Source: a virus. Taken from it: a DNA stretch of 64,000 nucleotides. Below are positions 6,978-15,017 of this stretch, one piece after another. Numbering within the stretch: the first letter of the stretch is position 1; each line of letters begins with the position of its first letter. The translations under genes were made by a program, and so were the position numbers. The stretch is taken from IMG/VR virus record IMGVR_UViG_3300027782_000027, positions 62,001-126,000 of that record; one strand, written 5' to 3'. Below the pieces are notes generated by a model that was not told the DNA's origin, did not search any database, and saw only the letters and a program-made list of their open reading frames with translations.

Positions 6978-8867
6978 ATGGGAGCATTATTAGAAAGTGG
7001 ATTAGTTGGTAACATTGGTCTTAAGCACTTGAAAGTTATCAAAGAAGACACAGTAAACAAATGGGACAAATTAGGGTTCCTTGAAGGTCTTAAAGGCCAC
7101 CTAAAAGAAAATGTAGCACAATTGTATGAAAACCAAGCGTCACATTTGATTAACGAAGCATCTTCTACGGCAGATTCAGGTTCATTCGAGACTGTGGTAT
7201 TCCCTATCATCAGACGTGTGTTCTCTAAATTATTGTCTAACGAAATCGTTTCTGTACAAGCTATGAACTTACCAATCGGTAAATTGTTCTACTTCGTACC
7301 ACAAATCCAAGGTTATTCTGGTGGTTCAGCTATTAACGGATTAAACGTTACTTCTGGTGACCACTACCCGCCTGTAGGTTCTCCTGGAAACTATCCTGGA
7401 AGTCCTGACGCAGGTTATGGTTCAGGAACAGGAAGTGCTAACAACCCAACTTACGCGAAAAACCTTTATGATTTATTCTACGAAGGAACTGAGCCAGGTC
7501 TTAACCCAGCAGGTTTATTTGATTATTCTAAAGGACGTTTTGTAACACTAACAGGTTCATGTCCAACAGTTGCTTGGTCTGACGGAGCGTTAATTCCTTC
7601 AGGTTATACTGTACAAGGTGGTTCTAACACTGAATTTAGAAAAATTATTGTAGCACTTTCAGGTTTAACTTCTGCAGGTAATGGTAAGTTAATTGGACCT
7701 GACGGACAAGAGCAGGATACTGAATCTTTCTTATCTGGATTGGTTCTTTATACTAATAACGCAACTGTTGCGTCTAACTTAGGTACTAATACATATACAC
7801 CACTTTTATACCGTGTTGTAACTCAAAAGTATGGTCAATCAATATACGGTCCGAACTATACTAGTACTCAGGCAACTTTTGGTAGTACTTTCGCAAGTAC
7901 AACTCAAGGTAACGGTGGTTACTATGATAACGTATGTAATACACAAGGTTATATCTATTTAGAGATTGACACTCAAGTTCCGGCATGTATTGCTTGTGGA
8001 CAGTCAACTCCTGATGGATATTCTGGAGCAACATTAACTGCTACACAATGGAGTGGTTCTTCTGCTAATACTAACATCCAAGCAGCTTGGAGACGTTACG
8101 AAGAGTTAGAATTTGAAGATAAAATTGGTGAAGTTTCTTTTGACCTTGAGTCAGTAACTGTATCTGTTACAGAAAGAAAATTAAGAGCACAATGGTCTCC
8201 AGAAATGGCACAAGACGTTGCAGCGTTCCACAACATCGATGCTGAAGCTGAATTAACAGCTTTATTATCTGAACAAGTGGCGGCTGAAATTGACCGTGAA
8301 ATCTTACGTGACTTACGTAAAGGTGCAGCGTGGACATTACGTTGGGATTACAACGGATGGAAGCGTCTGAACAACCAATCAACTCCTTACACTCAAAAGG
8401 ACTGGAACCAAACGTTGATTACTGCAATCAACCAAATTTCAGCTCAAATCCACAAGTCTACTTTAAGAGGTGGAGCTAACTGGATTGTTGTATCTTCTGA
8501 AATCAGTGCAATCTTTGATGACTTGGAATACTTCCACGTATCAAATGCGGCCCCTGAGCAGGACCAATTCAACATGGGTATCGAGAGAGTTGGTACATTA
8601 AGTGGTCGTTACCAAGTATACCGTGACCCATACTTCCCAGCTAACACTGTGTTGATTGGTCATAAAGGTACTTCTTTATTGGATACTGGTTACATCTACG
8701 CTCCATACGTACCGTTACAATTAACTCCAACAATGTATAACCCATTCAACTTTACTCCTATCAAGGGTATCATGACAAGATACGCGAAGAAGATGGTGAA
8801 CAATCGCTTCTATGGTCGTATCATCGTTGATGGTGTTCGTACATTCGATTTGAATGAATTAAGATAA
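6978..8867 (+). CDS. 23: Major capsid protein, T4 gp23-like
   Basis: The product has 629 residues (T4 gp23 521). The HK97-fold core is recognisable: FETVVFPIIRRVFSKLL, RKLRAQWSPEMAQDVAAFHN, ELTALLSEQVAAEIDREILR, SGRYQVYRDPYFPANTVLIG and NPFNFTPIKGIMTRYAKK. The sequence SHLINE/ASST at residues 55-64 is a canonical prohead-protease site, so the mature protein probably starts at Ala61, close to T4 (65 residues removed). Residues ~105-345 are a Gly/Ser/Thr-rich insertion between the N-arm and the conserved core, longer than in T4. The codons look more GC-rich and regular than those of neighbours, as expected for a highly expressed gene. A terminator follows directly. Confidence 0.97.
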   Translation: MGALLESGLVGNIGLKHLKVIKEDTVNKWDKLGFLEGLKGHLKENVAQLYENQASHLINEASSTADSGSFETVVFPIIRRVFSKLLSNEIVSVQAMNLPIGKLFYFVPQIQGYSGGSAINGLNVTSGDHYPPVGSPGNYPGSPDAGYGSGTGSANNPTYAKNLYDLFYEGTEPGLNPAGLFDYSKGRFVTLTGSCPTVAWSDGALIPSGYTVQGGSNTEFRKIIVALSGLTSAGNGKLIGPDGQEQDTESFLSGLVLYTNNATVASNLGTNTYTPLLYRVVTQKYGQSIYGPNYTSTQATFGSTFASTTQGNGGYYDNVCNTQGYIYLEIDTQVPACIACGQSTPDGYSGATLTATQWSGSSANTNIQAAWRRYEELEFEDKIGEVSFDLESVTVSVTERKLRAQWSPEMAQDVAAFHNIDAEAELTALLSEQVAAEIDREILRDLRKGAAWTLRWDYNGWKRLNNQSTPYTQKDWNQTLITAINQISAQIHKSTLRGGANWIVVSSEISAIFDDLEYFHVSNAAPEQDQFNMGIERVGTLSGRYQVYRDPYFPANTVLIGHKGTSLLDTGYIYAPYVPLQLTPTMYNPFNFTPIKGIMTRYAKKMVNNRFYGRIIVDGVRTFDLNELR

Positions 8868-8888
8868 TCTTATCTTAATAGATAATAA

Positions 8889-8917
8889 AAAAGGGACAAG
8901 AAATTGTCCCTTTTTTT
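8889..8917. terminator. Bidirectional Rho-independent terminator after the capsid gene
   Basis: AAGGGACA / TGTCCCTT stem with a 6-base loop, an A run before and a T run after. It can end both the capsid transcript and the convergent small gene at 8916-9170. Confidence 0.88.
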
Positions 8918-9170
8918 ATTTAGATAAAAGTCTAAGTGATTTAGATAATACTTCAGATTCTTCTAATGAATATACTCCCTTTAAGAATGAGTATTTAACG
9001 GATTCAATTAAACATAATTTTGCCTGTTCGTCAGTTAGATTAGAGATAAAATCATTTAAACCATCTGATGATTTATATTCAATAGAATTAAATAAGATAC
9101 CACCATCATTTAAATTGTTTAATTCATTTAAAATTTCTGATTTTAATTTGTCTTCTTCTGAATGTTCCAT
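8916..9170 (-). CDS. Small acidic uncharacterised protein
   Basis: The product has 84 residues and is probably all helical (LKSEILNELNNLNDGG, LTDEQAKLCLIESVKYSFL). I recognise no domain. The gene is convergent with the capsid gene and shares its terminator. It is divergent from the gene at 9212; the ~40-base gap carries a late promoter motif that points towards the plus-strand gene. Confidence 0.55.
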   Translation of the reverse strand: MEHSEEDKLKSEILNELNNLNDGGILFNSIEYKSSDGLNDFISNLTDEQAKLCLIESVKYSFLKGVYSLEESEVLSKSLRLLSK

Positions 9171-9179
9171 AGTATTAGA

Positions 9180-9186
9180 TATTTAT
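9180..9186 (+). promoter_or_regulatory. Putative late promoter (TATTTAT)
   Basis: TATTTATGTAAATATAAAC lies 25 bases before the ATG at 9212. Confidence 0.5.
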
Positions 9187-9211
9187 GTAAATATAAACAA
9201 TTTTTTTGGTT

Positions 9212-9949
9212 ATGAAAAGTAATATGATTTTAGAAATTCTTAAAAAACTAACTGAATATGAGAAATATTTAAATGAAGCATCAACTACATCTACTGTTGG
9301 TGGTACATATAAGCCTCCGATTAGACCAGGAATTAGAAAATGGTTTGATGAAAATTTAAAGCCATTTATTGAACCTGTATCTGACTATGTTGATGCTGAA
9401 ATAAATTACGATTCTTTAGATGGTCATGTTAAAAAATCTAAAAAAGAAATTTCTAAAAAAGAAAAAAATGCTAAACATATTAGAGATAAGGATTATAGAC
9501 AAGATGCTCCTGATGAAGGTGATGATGAATATGCTTACGCACCATTTAAAATGTATAAACCAGATTATCAAGTGGATAGTGTAAATGAATCAAAAAAAGA
9601 TACTAATGAAGATTTAGGTGTTTGGTTTGGTACAAAGAAAAAACCAAAGGGTAGTAAACAACCTAAAGGTCCATGGGTAAATATTTGTAGTAAAAAAGAT
9701 GGTAAACATCCACCATGTGGAAGACCTGAGGGTGATACAAAGGGTTATCCTAAATGTAGAGCGGTAGGGGTCGCAGCTAAAATGACCGATTCTCAAAAAC
9801 AATCTGCTTGTCAACAAAAAAGAAAGGCCGAAAAAAAAGATACTCAAACAGGTAAAGGTCAAAAACCTGTTATGACATCATACAAACCTAAAAAGAAAAA
9901 GACCAACGAATCGGTCTTAATATCTTTAATTAGAAAATCTTTAGGTTAA
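9212..9949 (+). CDS. Basic Cys-containing protein, DUF5872-like; candidate internal head protein
   Basis: The product has 245 residues. The start is taken at ATG 9212 rather than the in-frame TTG two codons upstream. Residues 1-22 (MKSNMILEILKKLTEYEKYL then NE) form an amphipathic segment ending in LNE followed by Ala, a prohead-protease-type site. Residues ~130-195 carry the motif GPWVNICSKKDGKHPPCGR and YPKCRAVGVAAKM, with four to five cysteines, which recalls the short DUF5872-type domain common in marine T4-like phages. The C-terminus is Lys-rich, as in DNA-binding internal proteins. Packaging in the head is an inference. The 3' end overlaps the convergent gene by 4 bases. Confidence 0.65.
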   Translation: MKSNMILEILKKLTEYEKYLNEASTTSTVGGTYKPPIRPGIRKWFDENLKPFIEPVSDYVDAEINYDSLDGHVKKSKKEISKKEKNAKHIRDKDYRQDAPDEGDDEYAYAPFKMYKPDYQVDSVNESKKDTNEDLGVWFGTKKKPKGSKQPKGPWVNICSKKDGKHPPCGRPEGDTKGYPKCRAVGVAAKMTDSQKQSACQQKRKAEKKDTQTGKGQKPVMTSYKPKKKKTNESVLISLIRKSLG

Positions 9950-10191
9950 TAAATACTTTTACTAACTCTAATACCTGGTCTAAGAGGTTCGTAAGCTCTT
10001 TCAGGTCTTGAGTATTGTCCTGTATTATATTCAGAATTTAATTCTCTCAATGCGTTTTTATATTCACCTGTTTCATCAGATAATATTCTATCAATAACAT
10101 CTTGAACTAAGCCTCTATCAAGTCTTCCGTATTCTGGTTCTTCTGACATTTCTTTTAATACTTTTTTAATTTGCGTATCTAATTTTGACAT
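9946..10191 (-). CDS. Small protein with capsid-targeting-like N-terminus
   Basis: The product has 81 residues. Its first 14, MSKLDTQIKKVLKE, match MKNLNNIIKKVLKE of the gene ending at 10665 in length and in the IKKVLKE core, although the rest of the two proteins is unrelated. LKE at 12-14 fits the (L/I)xE cleavage rule of the prohead protease. The remainder (LVQDVIDRILSDETGEYKNA, RPERAYEPLRPG) has no recognised domain. A TATTTAT motif lies 28 bases upstream, within the end of the preceding gene. Confidence 0.6.
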   Translation of the reverse strand: MSKLDTQIKKVLKEMSEEPEYGRLDRGLVQDVIDRILSDETGEYKNALRELNSEYNTGQYSRPERAYEPLRPGIRVSKSIY

Positions 10192-10201
10192 GATTCTAAT
10201 A

Positions 10202-10606
10202 TTAACAATTTATTTTATTATAAATATTGTCAAGAGAATGATTAATTTGACTTTCTAATTCTTTTTCAATTTCCATTGCTCTATATTCCATTTCTCTACG
10301 GAACGCACTAACCAATTTATCCCATTGAGTTTTATTTAATTTAATAAAATAACTGTATGTATGATTAGTTACAGTAACTTGTCCACCATCCATTGTAACA
10401 AAAATACCTAATTTATCATTACGGATATATTTCTTATCTGATATGGGTGCGATTATGAGTTCAGAATCTTCCGAATGAATGAGTTTACGACATATGGTGG
10501 AACATTTCCTCACGTTAGACATATAGATGTCAAATTCGGTATCCTTTCGGTCTAATCTACGTAAGTATAGACGATATTTAATCCACAGTTTTTTTATTAT
10601 AGTCAT
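10202..10606 (-). CDS. Uncharacterised basic protein
   Basis: The product has 134 residues. It has a very basic N-terminus (MTIIKKLWIKYRLYLRRLDRK), a middle region that may form a small beta fold (LGIFVTMDGGQVTVTNHTYSY) and a helical Glu-rich tail. No domain is recognised. It lies in the minus-strand run after the virion genes at 11700-17333, separated from the next upstream gene by 58 bases with no clear promoter motif. Confidence 0.55.
   Translation of the reverse strand: MTIIKKLWIKYRLYLRRLDRKDTEFDIYMSNVRKCSTICRKLIHSEDSELIIAPISDKKYIRNDKLGIFVTMDGGQVTVTNHTYSYFIKLNKTQWDKLVSAFRREMEYRAMEIEKELESQINHSLDNIYNKINC
10220..10226 (-). promoter_or_regulatory. Possible late promoter (TATTTAT) for the 9946-10191 gene
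   Basis: On the minus strand, AATATTTATAATAAAATAAAT lies 28 bases before the ATG. TATTTATAATAAAATAAA also occurs before the tail tube gene. Confidence 0.4.
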
Positions 10607-10664
10607 GTCATTTATGATTTGACTACAAATATACTACGATTTTTTAATAATCCAAAATAATTGA

Positions 10665-11183
10665 TTAACAATATGCTCCTGAACAATGTTTTTTTCCATC
10701 AAGACCTTTGATTTTACCTTTACATACTTGAACAGCGTGACCATTTGAATAAGCGGAAGGGTAAACGTCATATTTTGATTTTGCAGATGCGACACCACGA
10801 GCACATAATTTAGTACCAGCCTTTTTACGACCTTCAGTCATTTGATATAATGCCAATGCTGTGCCAGGGTCTCCATTTACATCATCTACCATAGCTAAAT
10901 CGTCGATAATATTGTCATCTTCCATTACCTCTTCAGAACTAAAATCATCACCTTCAATTTCGTTCATTATAAAATCAAAAACTTGGTCCATATTATTTTT
11001 AGATTCTGCAATGTGGTCTTGAGCCCAATCATGACCATTGTCTAAAATAGATTCTATCATTTTTTTATCCTTACCAAGGAGTATTTCACATTGGCGTTTC
11101 ATTTGTTCTAAATTACTGAAGAACATATATCTTTGAGTTTCCTCTTTAAGTACTTTTTTAATTATGTTATTTAAATTTTTCAT
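10665..11183 (-). CDS. Candidate internal head protein with C-terminal YPSAY motif
   Basis: The product has 172 residues from the ATG at 11183, one base past the upstream stop. The in-frame TTG three codons earlier would overlap the upstream gene and is less likely. Residues 1-14, MKNLNNIIKKVLKE, look like a capsid-targeting peptide with an LKE cleavage site. The middle is acidic. The C-terminus has KLCARGVASAKSKYDVYPSA and YSNGHAVQVCKGKIKG, a Cys-containing motif I recall from many marine T4-like phages without a known function. It resembles the Cys motif in the 9212-9949 protein in spirit (ARGVASAK versus AVGVAAKM). Confidence 0.62.
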   Translation of the reverse strand: MKNLNNIIKKVLKEETQRYMFFSNLEQMKRQCEILLGKDKKMIESILDNGHDWAQDHIAESKNNMDQVFDFIMNEIEGDDFSSEEVMEDDNIIDDLAMVDDVNGDPGTALALYQMTEGRKKAGTKLCARGVASAKSKYDVYPSAYSNGHAVQVCKGKIKGLDGKKHCSGAYC

Positions 11184-11184
11184 A

Positions 11185-11703
11185 TTACGCAATCATATCA
11201 TCTTCTTTTAGGTCATTACAGACTACATCTAAAAACACTTCAATATCGTGTTCAATACCTTCATAATCCTCAAATACATTATTTCCTTCAGTTGTATTTT
11301 CAAACATACAAGTTTGAAAATTACCTTCAGTATCACAGTAAATTTCACCATAGTAATCACTATCATCAACTGTTAGATATCCTGTATGTATTTTTTCATC
11401 TTCAGTATCTTCAGTTGACTCGTATCTAAATTTAAATGACGGCATACCTGGAAATTCAAAAGACCAAAAACCACCAGCTTTAGTCATAAAATCATCTTTA
11501 GATGATGGTTCATCTTCTATTGAAATACCTTTAGTGAATTTCCCAAGAATTTCTCTTTCTTTAGGAGTAATTGATTCCATACCTGACTGACTAATCTTAT
11601 CTAAGATTGCGTCAATTTTATCTTCACCTGGTGTTAACGCTTCAGATAATACAAATTTTAATAACTTAATATATTCGTTTTCTTTTAATACTACTTTTTT
11701 CAT
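11185..11703 (-). CDS. Acidic protein with DUF6576-like segment and capsid-targeting-like N-terminus
   Basis: The product has 172 residues, and its ATG overlaps the upstream stop (ATGA). The first 21 residues end in VLSE followed by Ala22, a prohead-protease-type LSE site. Residues ~30-58 (DAILDKISQSGMESITPKER) resemble the short DUF6576 helical motif found at the C-terminus of Bacteroidota rhomboid proteins. The rest is acidic, with a possible beta region (FWSFEFPGMPSFKFRYES). The function is unknown; packaging in the head is inferred from the N-terminus only. Confidence 0.6.
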   Translation of the reverse strand: MKKVVLKENEYIKLLKFVLSEALTPGEDKIDAILDKISQSGMESITPKEREILGKFTKGISIEDEPSSKDDFMTKAGGFWSFEFPGMPSFKFRYESTEDTEDEKIHTGYLTVDDSDYYGEIYCDTEGNFQTCMFENTTEGNNVFEDYEGIEHDIEVFLDVVCNDLKEDDMIA

Positions 11704-13196
11704 TTCTTATTAACTATTTGGAATGTTAGTGTTTTTTTATAAGTATCTACTTCTCCTGATGTTAGTACTTTAATATCAACATTATATTCATTTGGTATTT
11801 TATCTTTTGTATCAAATATAAAATAGTATTCATTAGACGCTCTATTAATTTGAGTCCAGTCTTGAACTTGTACTTCAGTCGTTCCCTCGTTAACATATAT
11901 TCTATAATATGCGGTAACAGGTGTTAGTACTTCATTTGAAGTGTATGCTTTTTTAATAACCACACCAACTTTTCTAACATCAGTATTGAGTATTTTTTCA
12001 TCTTGTTTGATACCGTAAAAATCAAATCCAAATAACTCAGGGTCCCTACTTTGAATACCTAATGTAAAATAACCTTGATAAGGTAATACAGTTAAATCAT
12101 TAACTACATCAGGTAATGAAATGCCGTTATAAACTAAATTAGACCAAGTATCCGTAAACATACATGGGGTTGTTACAGTTATCCCACTTGTTGTTATTTG
12201 ATAAACACCTTGTGTTATTTGACAACCTGTGTATGTTCCAACAACATTACCCTGATTATTCTCAAGAGTAACAACAGGTAGATTATCTAAACTTGTTGGG
12301 ACCCCTCCGATATAAGAATATAAATAAAGACGATTATTGTTATGAGAATAAAATGAATTTCTATTATCTAATATTAAATCATTATATGAAGTTTCTAAAA
12401 AAGGTTCGTAAAATGTTTGAGTGTGTCTTGTAAAGAATCCAACTGAATAATTTTCAGTTAACCCTGTTAAATTTTCTAACTGAGGTAAATAAGCAATTCC
12501 CCATCCTGTAAATCCTGATGTCGAACCTGTAAGATACTGATTAATTTCATTTGTCATGTCAAATTCAATATCCTCATTACCAAATTCAAAGTGTTGTGTA
12601 TCAACGATGATTAAATCAGAATAATCAACATTACCTCCTGTTGTGTTATTGTATATTCCATTAGTACTCCAACCACTTAATGTTGTTCTTTGATACCAAT
12701 TTGAAGGTCTTTGTGAATATGATTTATCTTGGGGTAATGTAATTGGTGTTAATAATCCATTAGATGTATTAAGTGTATTTTGAACATCGTAATAGTCGTA
12801 TCCAACTCCCTCATCCCAACTTTGAGCCACCCCTGTACTACCTGAAGTTAATGGTATTCTAAATAAAATTAAATCAAATGAAGTGGCTCTTAATCTACCC
12901 TGAGATGTATATTCATTTGATAAACCTTCTTTATCAAATGAAGATGTATTTGTCATTCTCAAGGTATGTGTTATTCCTGAAAATCCAGTACATCCTGTAG
13001 ATATTGTTTTGGTTTGAATTTTCCCTACAAGTTGTGAAAGGTCTAAATCAAATATGAATCTGCTAAATCCTGGTGAAGCAATTACATCTGATGATGAACC
13101 AAAATAAAGTTGTGTCCACGGAGACTTACCAGTGTTAGTAAAACTGTTGGATAATAACGTATTATTACGACTAAAATATGAACGATGAATTGACAT
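11700..13196 (-). CDS. Virion structural protein, probably tail or baseplate
   Basis: The product has 498 residues rich in Ser, Thr, Asn, Tyr and Gly, with a predicted all-beta character (LYFGSSSDVIASPGFSRFIF, RNSFYSHNNNRLYLYSYIGG, AYYRIYVNEGTTEVQVQDW). Its start lies 19 bases after the stop of the gp5-like hub gene and behind its own late promoter motif, so it is a late protein of the baseplate or fibre region. I do not recognise a named T4 counterpart. The C-terminal ~110 residues look like an Ig-like or carbohydrate-binding beta sandwich, which is an inference. Confidence 0.65.
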   Translation of the reverse strand: MSIHRSYFSRNNTLLSNSFTNTGKSPWTQLYFGSSSDVIASPGFSRFIFDLDLSQLVGKIQTKTISTGCTGFSGITHTLRMTNTSSFDKEGLSNEYTSQGRLRATSFDLILFRIPLTSGSTGVAQSWDEGVGYDYYDVQNTLNTSNGLLTPITLPQDKSYSQRPSNWYQRTTLSGWSTNGIYNNTTGGNVDYSDLIIVDTQHFEFGNEDIEFDMTNEINQYLTGSTSGFTGWGIAYLPQLENLTGLTENYSVGFFTRHTQTFYEPFLETSYNDLILDNRNSFYSHNNNRLYLYSYIGGVPTSLDNLPVVTLENNQGNVVGTYTGCQITQGVYQITTSGITVTTPCMFTDTWSNLVYNGISLPDVVNDLTVLPYQGYFTLGIQSRDPELFGFDFYGIKQDEKILNTDVRKVGVVIKKAYTSNEVLTPVTAYYRIYVNEGTTEVQVQDWTQINRASNEYYFIFDTKDKIPNEYNVDIKVLTSGEVDTYKKTLTFQIVNKK

Positions 13197-13208
13197 TATC
13201 TTTTTTAG

Positions 13209-13215
13209 ATAAATA
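13209..13215 (-). promoter_or_regulatory. Putative late promoter (TATTTAT)
   Basis: On the minus strand TTGATATTTATCTAAAAAAG lies 12 bases before the ATG at 13196. Confidence 0.55.
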
Positions 13216-14841
13216 TCAATTTATTCGAATATTTTGATTAATAACTTTTTGGTCAAATAAATTGAATTCTTCTAAAACTTGTTGACTGGTTATTGGTGCG
13301 GTTTCAGTAGTTGTTTCATAAGGTGGGTAACGGTTATACAAGTGCTGGTGATTTAATAAAAATCTAACCATTAGTGATAATAATTTCTTTAAAGACTCAC
13401 CCCTAACCATACCCTCAGTTGCCTCCATGTAGTTTGTTGAAAGTTTTGACTCACCAATGCCATAAACATCTTCATCATCAACAATTATACTTGGTTTGTC
13501 AGGTATCTGTGAAGTTCTTGAGATAAAAAATACTTTATCCGACCCTAATACAGCGTAAGACTGTTCAGTAATTTCTTTATTAAGACTGGTTATTTTTTGT
13601 AAAGAGGTTTTTAATAACTGTCCAAAATAATTCTTTTTGGATATTAAACCCGCACCAGGATTTTCTTTTCTAGATTGTGGAAATACTACTCTTGAGGATA
13701 ATGCATTTATAGTTTTTCTTTGATTTGCATCCCCTTTATTTAATAAATTTTGGTTAGTAACACTTGGTCGGTAAAAAAATGGAAATCTATTATCTAAAAT
13801 TTTTTGATAAACTCTTACTTTTTGTTCCTGCCCATCAACTATTGATGTATATTCAAAATCAATTTCACCCTTGTTTAACCCTTTAAGGATTGAATTCACA
13901 ATAAACGACACTGTTTCTATTGTATATACATTAACAAATTCATGTATAAAGTAAGGGAAAAAAGAAGTATAGTCATCTAAAACGGTATCACTTCTAAAAT
14001 TTGTAGTTGTTGTTTTGGAGTTTCTACCCGGTAAATTATATATGTTAATATTACCTGAATAAGGTCCATCTGTTCCCTCATTAAATCCGTAATCAATTTC
14101 ATACTCAACTAATTTGACAATTTGTTGGTCAACAACTTCCTCTTTAATAATATTTTTTGGAGGATTTTTGGTTGTTTTAAATTCAAAATCAGAAAGTTGT
14201 AAAAAAGAACGATTTTTATTAACTACAGGACTTTCATTATTTTTAAATTCTTTAGTCTTTCTAGCTCTTAAAATAACTTCAGTATCCTTAAGAATAATAT
14301 CTGACCTACCTTTTGAATAAAGTCCAACATCTTCAACTTCTGCCATAACACCTTTTGTTGAAGTGTTAAAATATCCATTACTATTTTTTAAAGGTTTACC
14401 CGCTTTAACATTAGGTAAATTACCTAATATACCTTTTGTTTGGTTACTATCTTCAGCTTTTAATGCGGTTATTGTTGAAATTGACGCTTTAATAAAAAAT
14501 TGTTTTTTTCGGCCAGAATTATCAATCGAATTAAAATAAATTAATAATACACCATCATTAATTGCTGGTACGATATTAATATTCATTGGTAATAACGGAA
14601 AGAAAACAAAAGGGTCATCCTTTGTGAAATACAAATCTTCTCGGATATCGTCTTGATTAGGATTTAATAAAGAACCTTTTAAATCAGTTCTATCTTTGTA
14701 TGACCCAATTATTTCTAAAAATTTCTCATGTTCCGGAACTACTCTAACCCTTTCTAATAAATTAGGGTCATCATTATCTTTTACCGTTCCAAAAAATAAT
14801 GTTCTATTAAGATTTGGATTAAACGTTACTTCTTGACTCAT
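13216..14841 (-). CDS. 5: Baseplate hub protein with gp5-like OB fold
   Basis: The product has 541 residues. The N-terminus has the gp5/VgrG OB-fold signature: LNRTLFFGTVKDNDDPNLLE then RVRVVPEH (residues ~10-37), followed by FVFFPLLPMNINIVPAINDG. The C-terminus carries GESLKKLLSLMVRFLLNHQH, similar to the segment that precedes the needle in related hub proteins. No lysozyme domain is visible between them, so this hub appears not to digest peptidoglycan itself. It sits at the tail tip in the central spike complex. The gene overlaps the end of the small coiled-coil gene upstream. Confidence 0.78.
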   Translation of the reverse strand: MSQEVTFNPNLNRTLFFGTVKDNDDPNLLERVRVVPEHEKFLEIIGSYKDRTDLKGSLLNPNQDDIREDLYFTKDDPFVFFPLLPMNINIVPAINDGVLLIYFNSIDNSGRKKQFFIKASISTITALKAEDSNQTKGILGNLPNVKAGKPLKNSNGYFNTSTKGVMAEVEDVGLYSKGRSDIILKDTEVILRARKTKEFKNNESPVVNKNRSFLQLSDFEFKTTKNPPKNIIKEEVVDQQIVKLVEYEIDYGFNEGTDGPYSGNINIYNLPGRNSKTTTTNFRSDTVLDDYTSFFPYFIHEFVNVYTIETVSFIVNSILKGLNKGEIDFEYTSIVDGQEQKVRVYQKILDNRFPFFYRPSVTNQNLLNKGDANQRKTINALSSRVVFPQSRKENPGAGLISKKNYFGQLLKTSLQKITSLNKEITEQSYAVLGSDKVFFISRTSQIPDKPSIIVDDEDVYGIGESKLSTNYMEATEGMVRGESLKKLLSLMVRFLLNHQHLYNRYPPYETTTETAPITSQQVLEEFNLFDQKVINQNIRIN

Positions 14842-15016
14842 ATTCTTTTAATATTTGATTGTATAAAGATTCTGCTTTATCTAATTTTTTCGTTAATTTA
14901 ATTACAATATCTTTTGTTTCATCAAAATCTTTTGATAAAAAATCCAAAACAATTATTAATTCTTTATTAGATTTATTCTTAAAATCAGATATAATTTCTT
15001 TTATTTTATTTTCCAT
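14819..15016 (-). CDS. Small coiled-coil protein
   Basis: The product has 65 residues from the ATG at 15016, which lies immediately after the upstream stop codon. The in-frame TTG at 15034 is the alternative. It is almost certainly all helical and heptad-like (MENKIKEIISDFKNKSNK, IVIKLTKKLDKAESLYNQIL). It is coupled by overlap to the gp5-like hub gene, which suggests a baseplate-assembly role. No family is recognised. Confidence 0.6.
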   Translation of the reverse strand: MENKIKEIISDFKNKSNKELIIVLDFLSKDFDETKDIVIKLTKKLDKAESLYNQILKEYESRSNV

Positions 15017-15017
15017 T

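Noticed and set aside
13216-14841. Lysozyme domain expected in a gp5 homologue
   Set aside because: No lysozyme-like catalytic segment is visible between the OB fold and the C-terminal region, so none is claimed.
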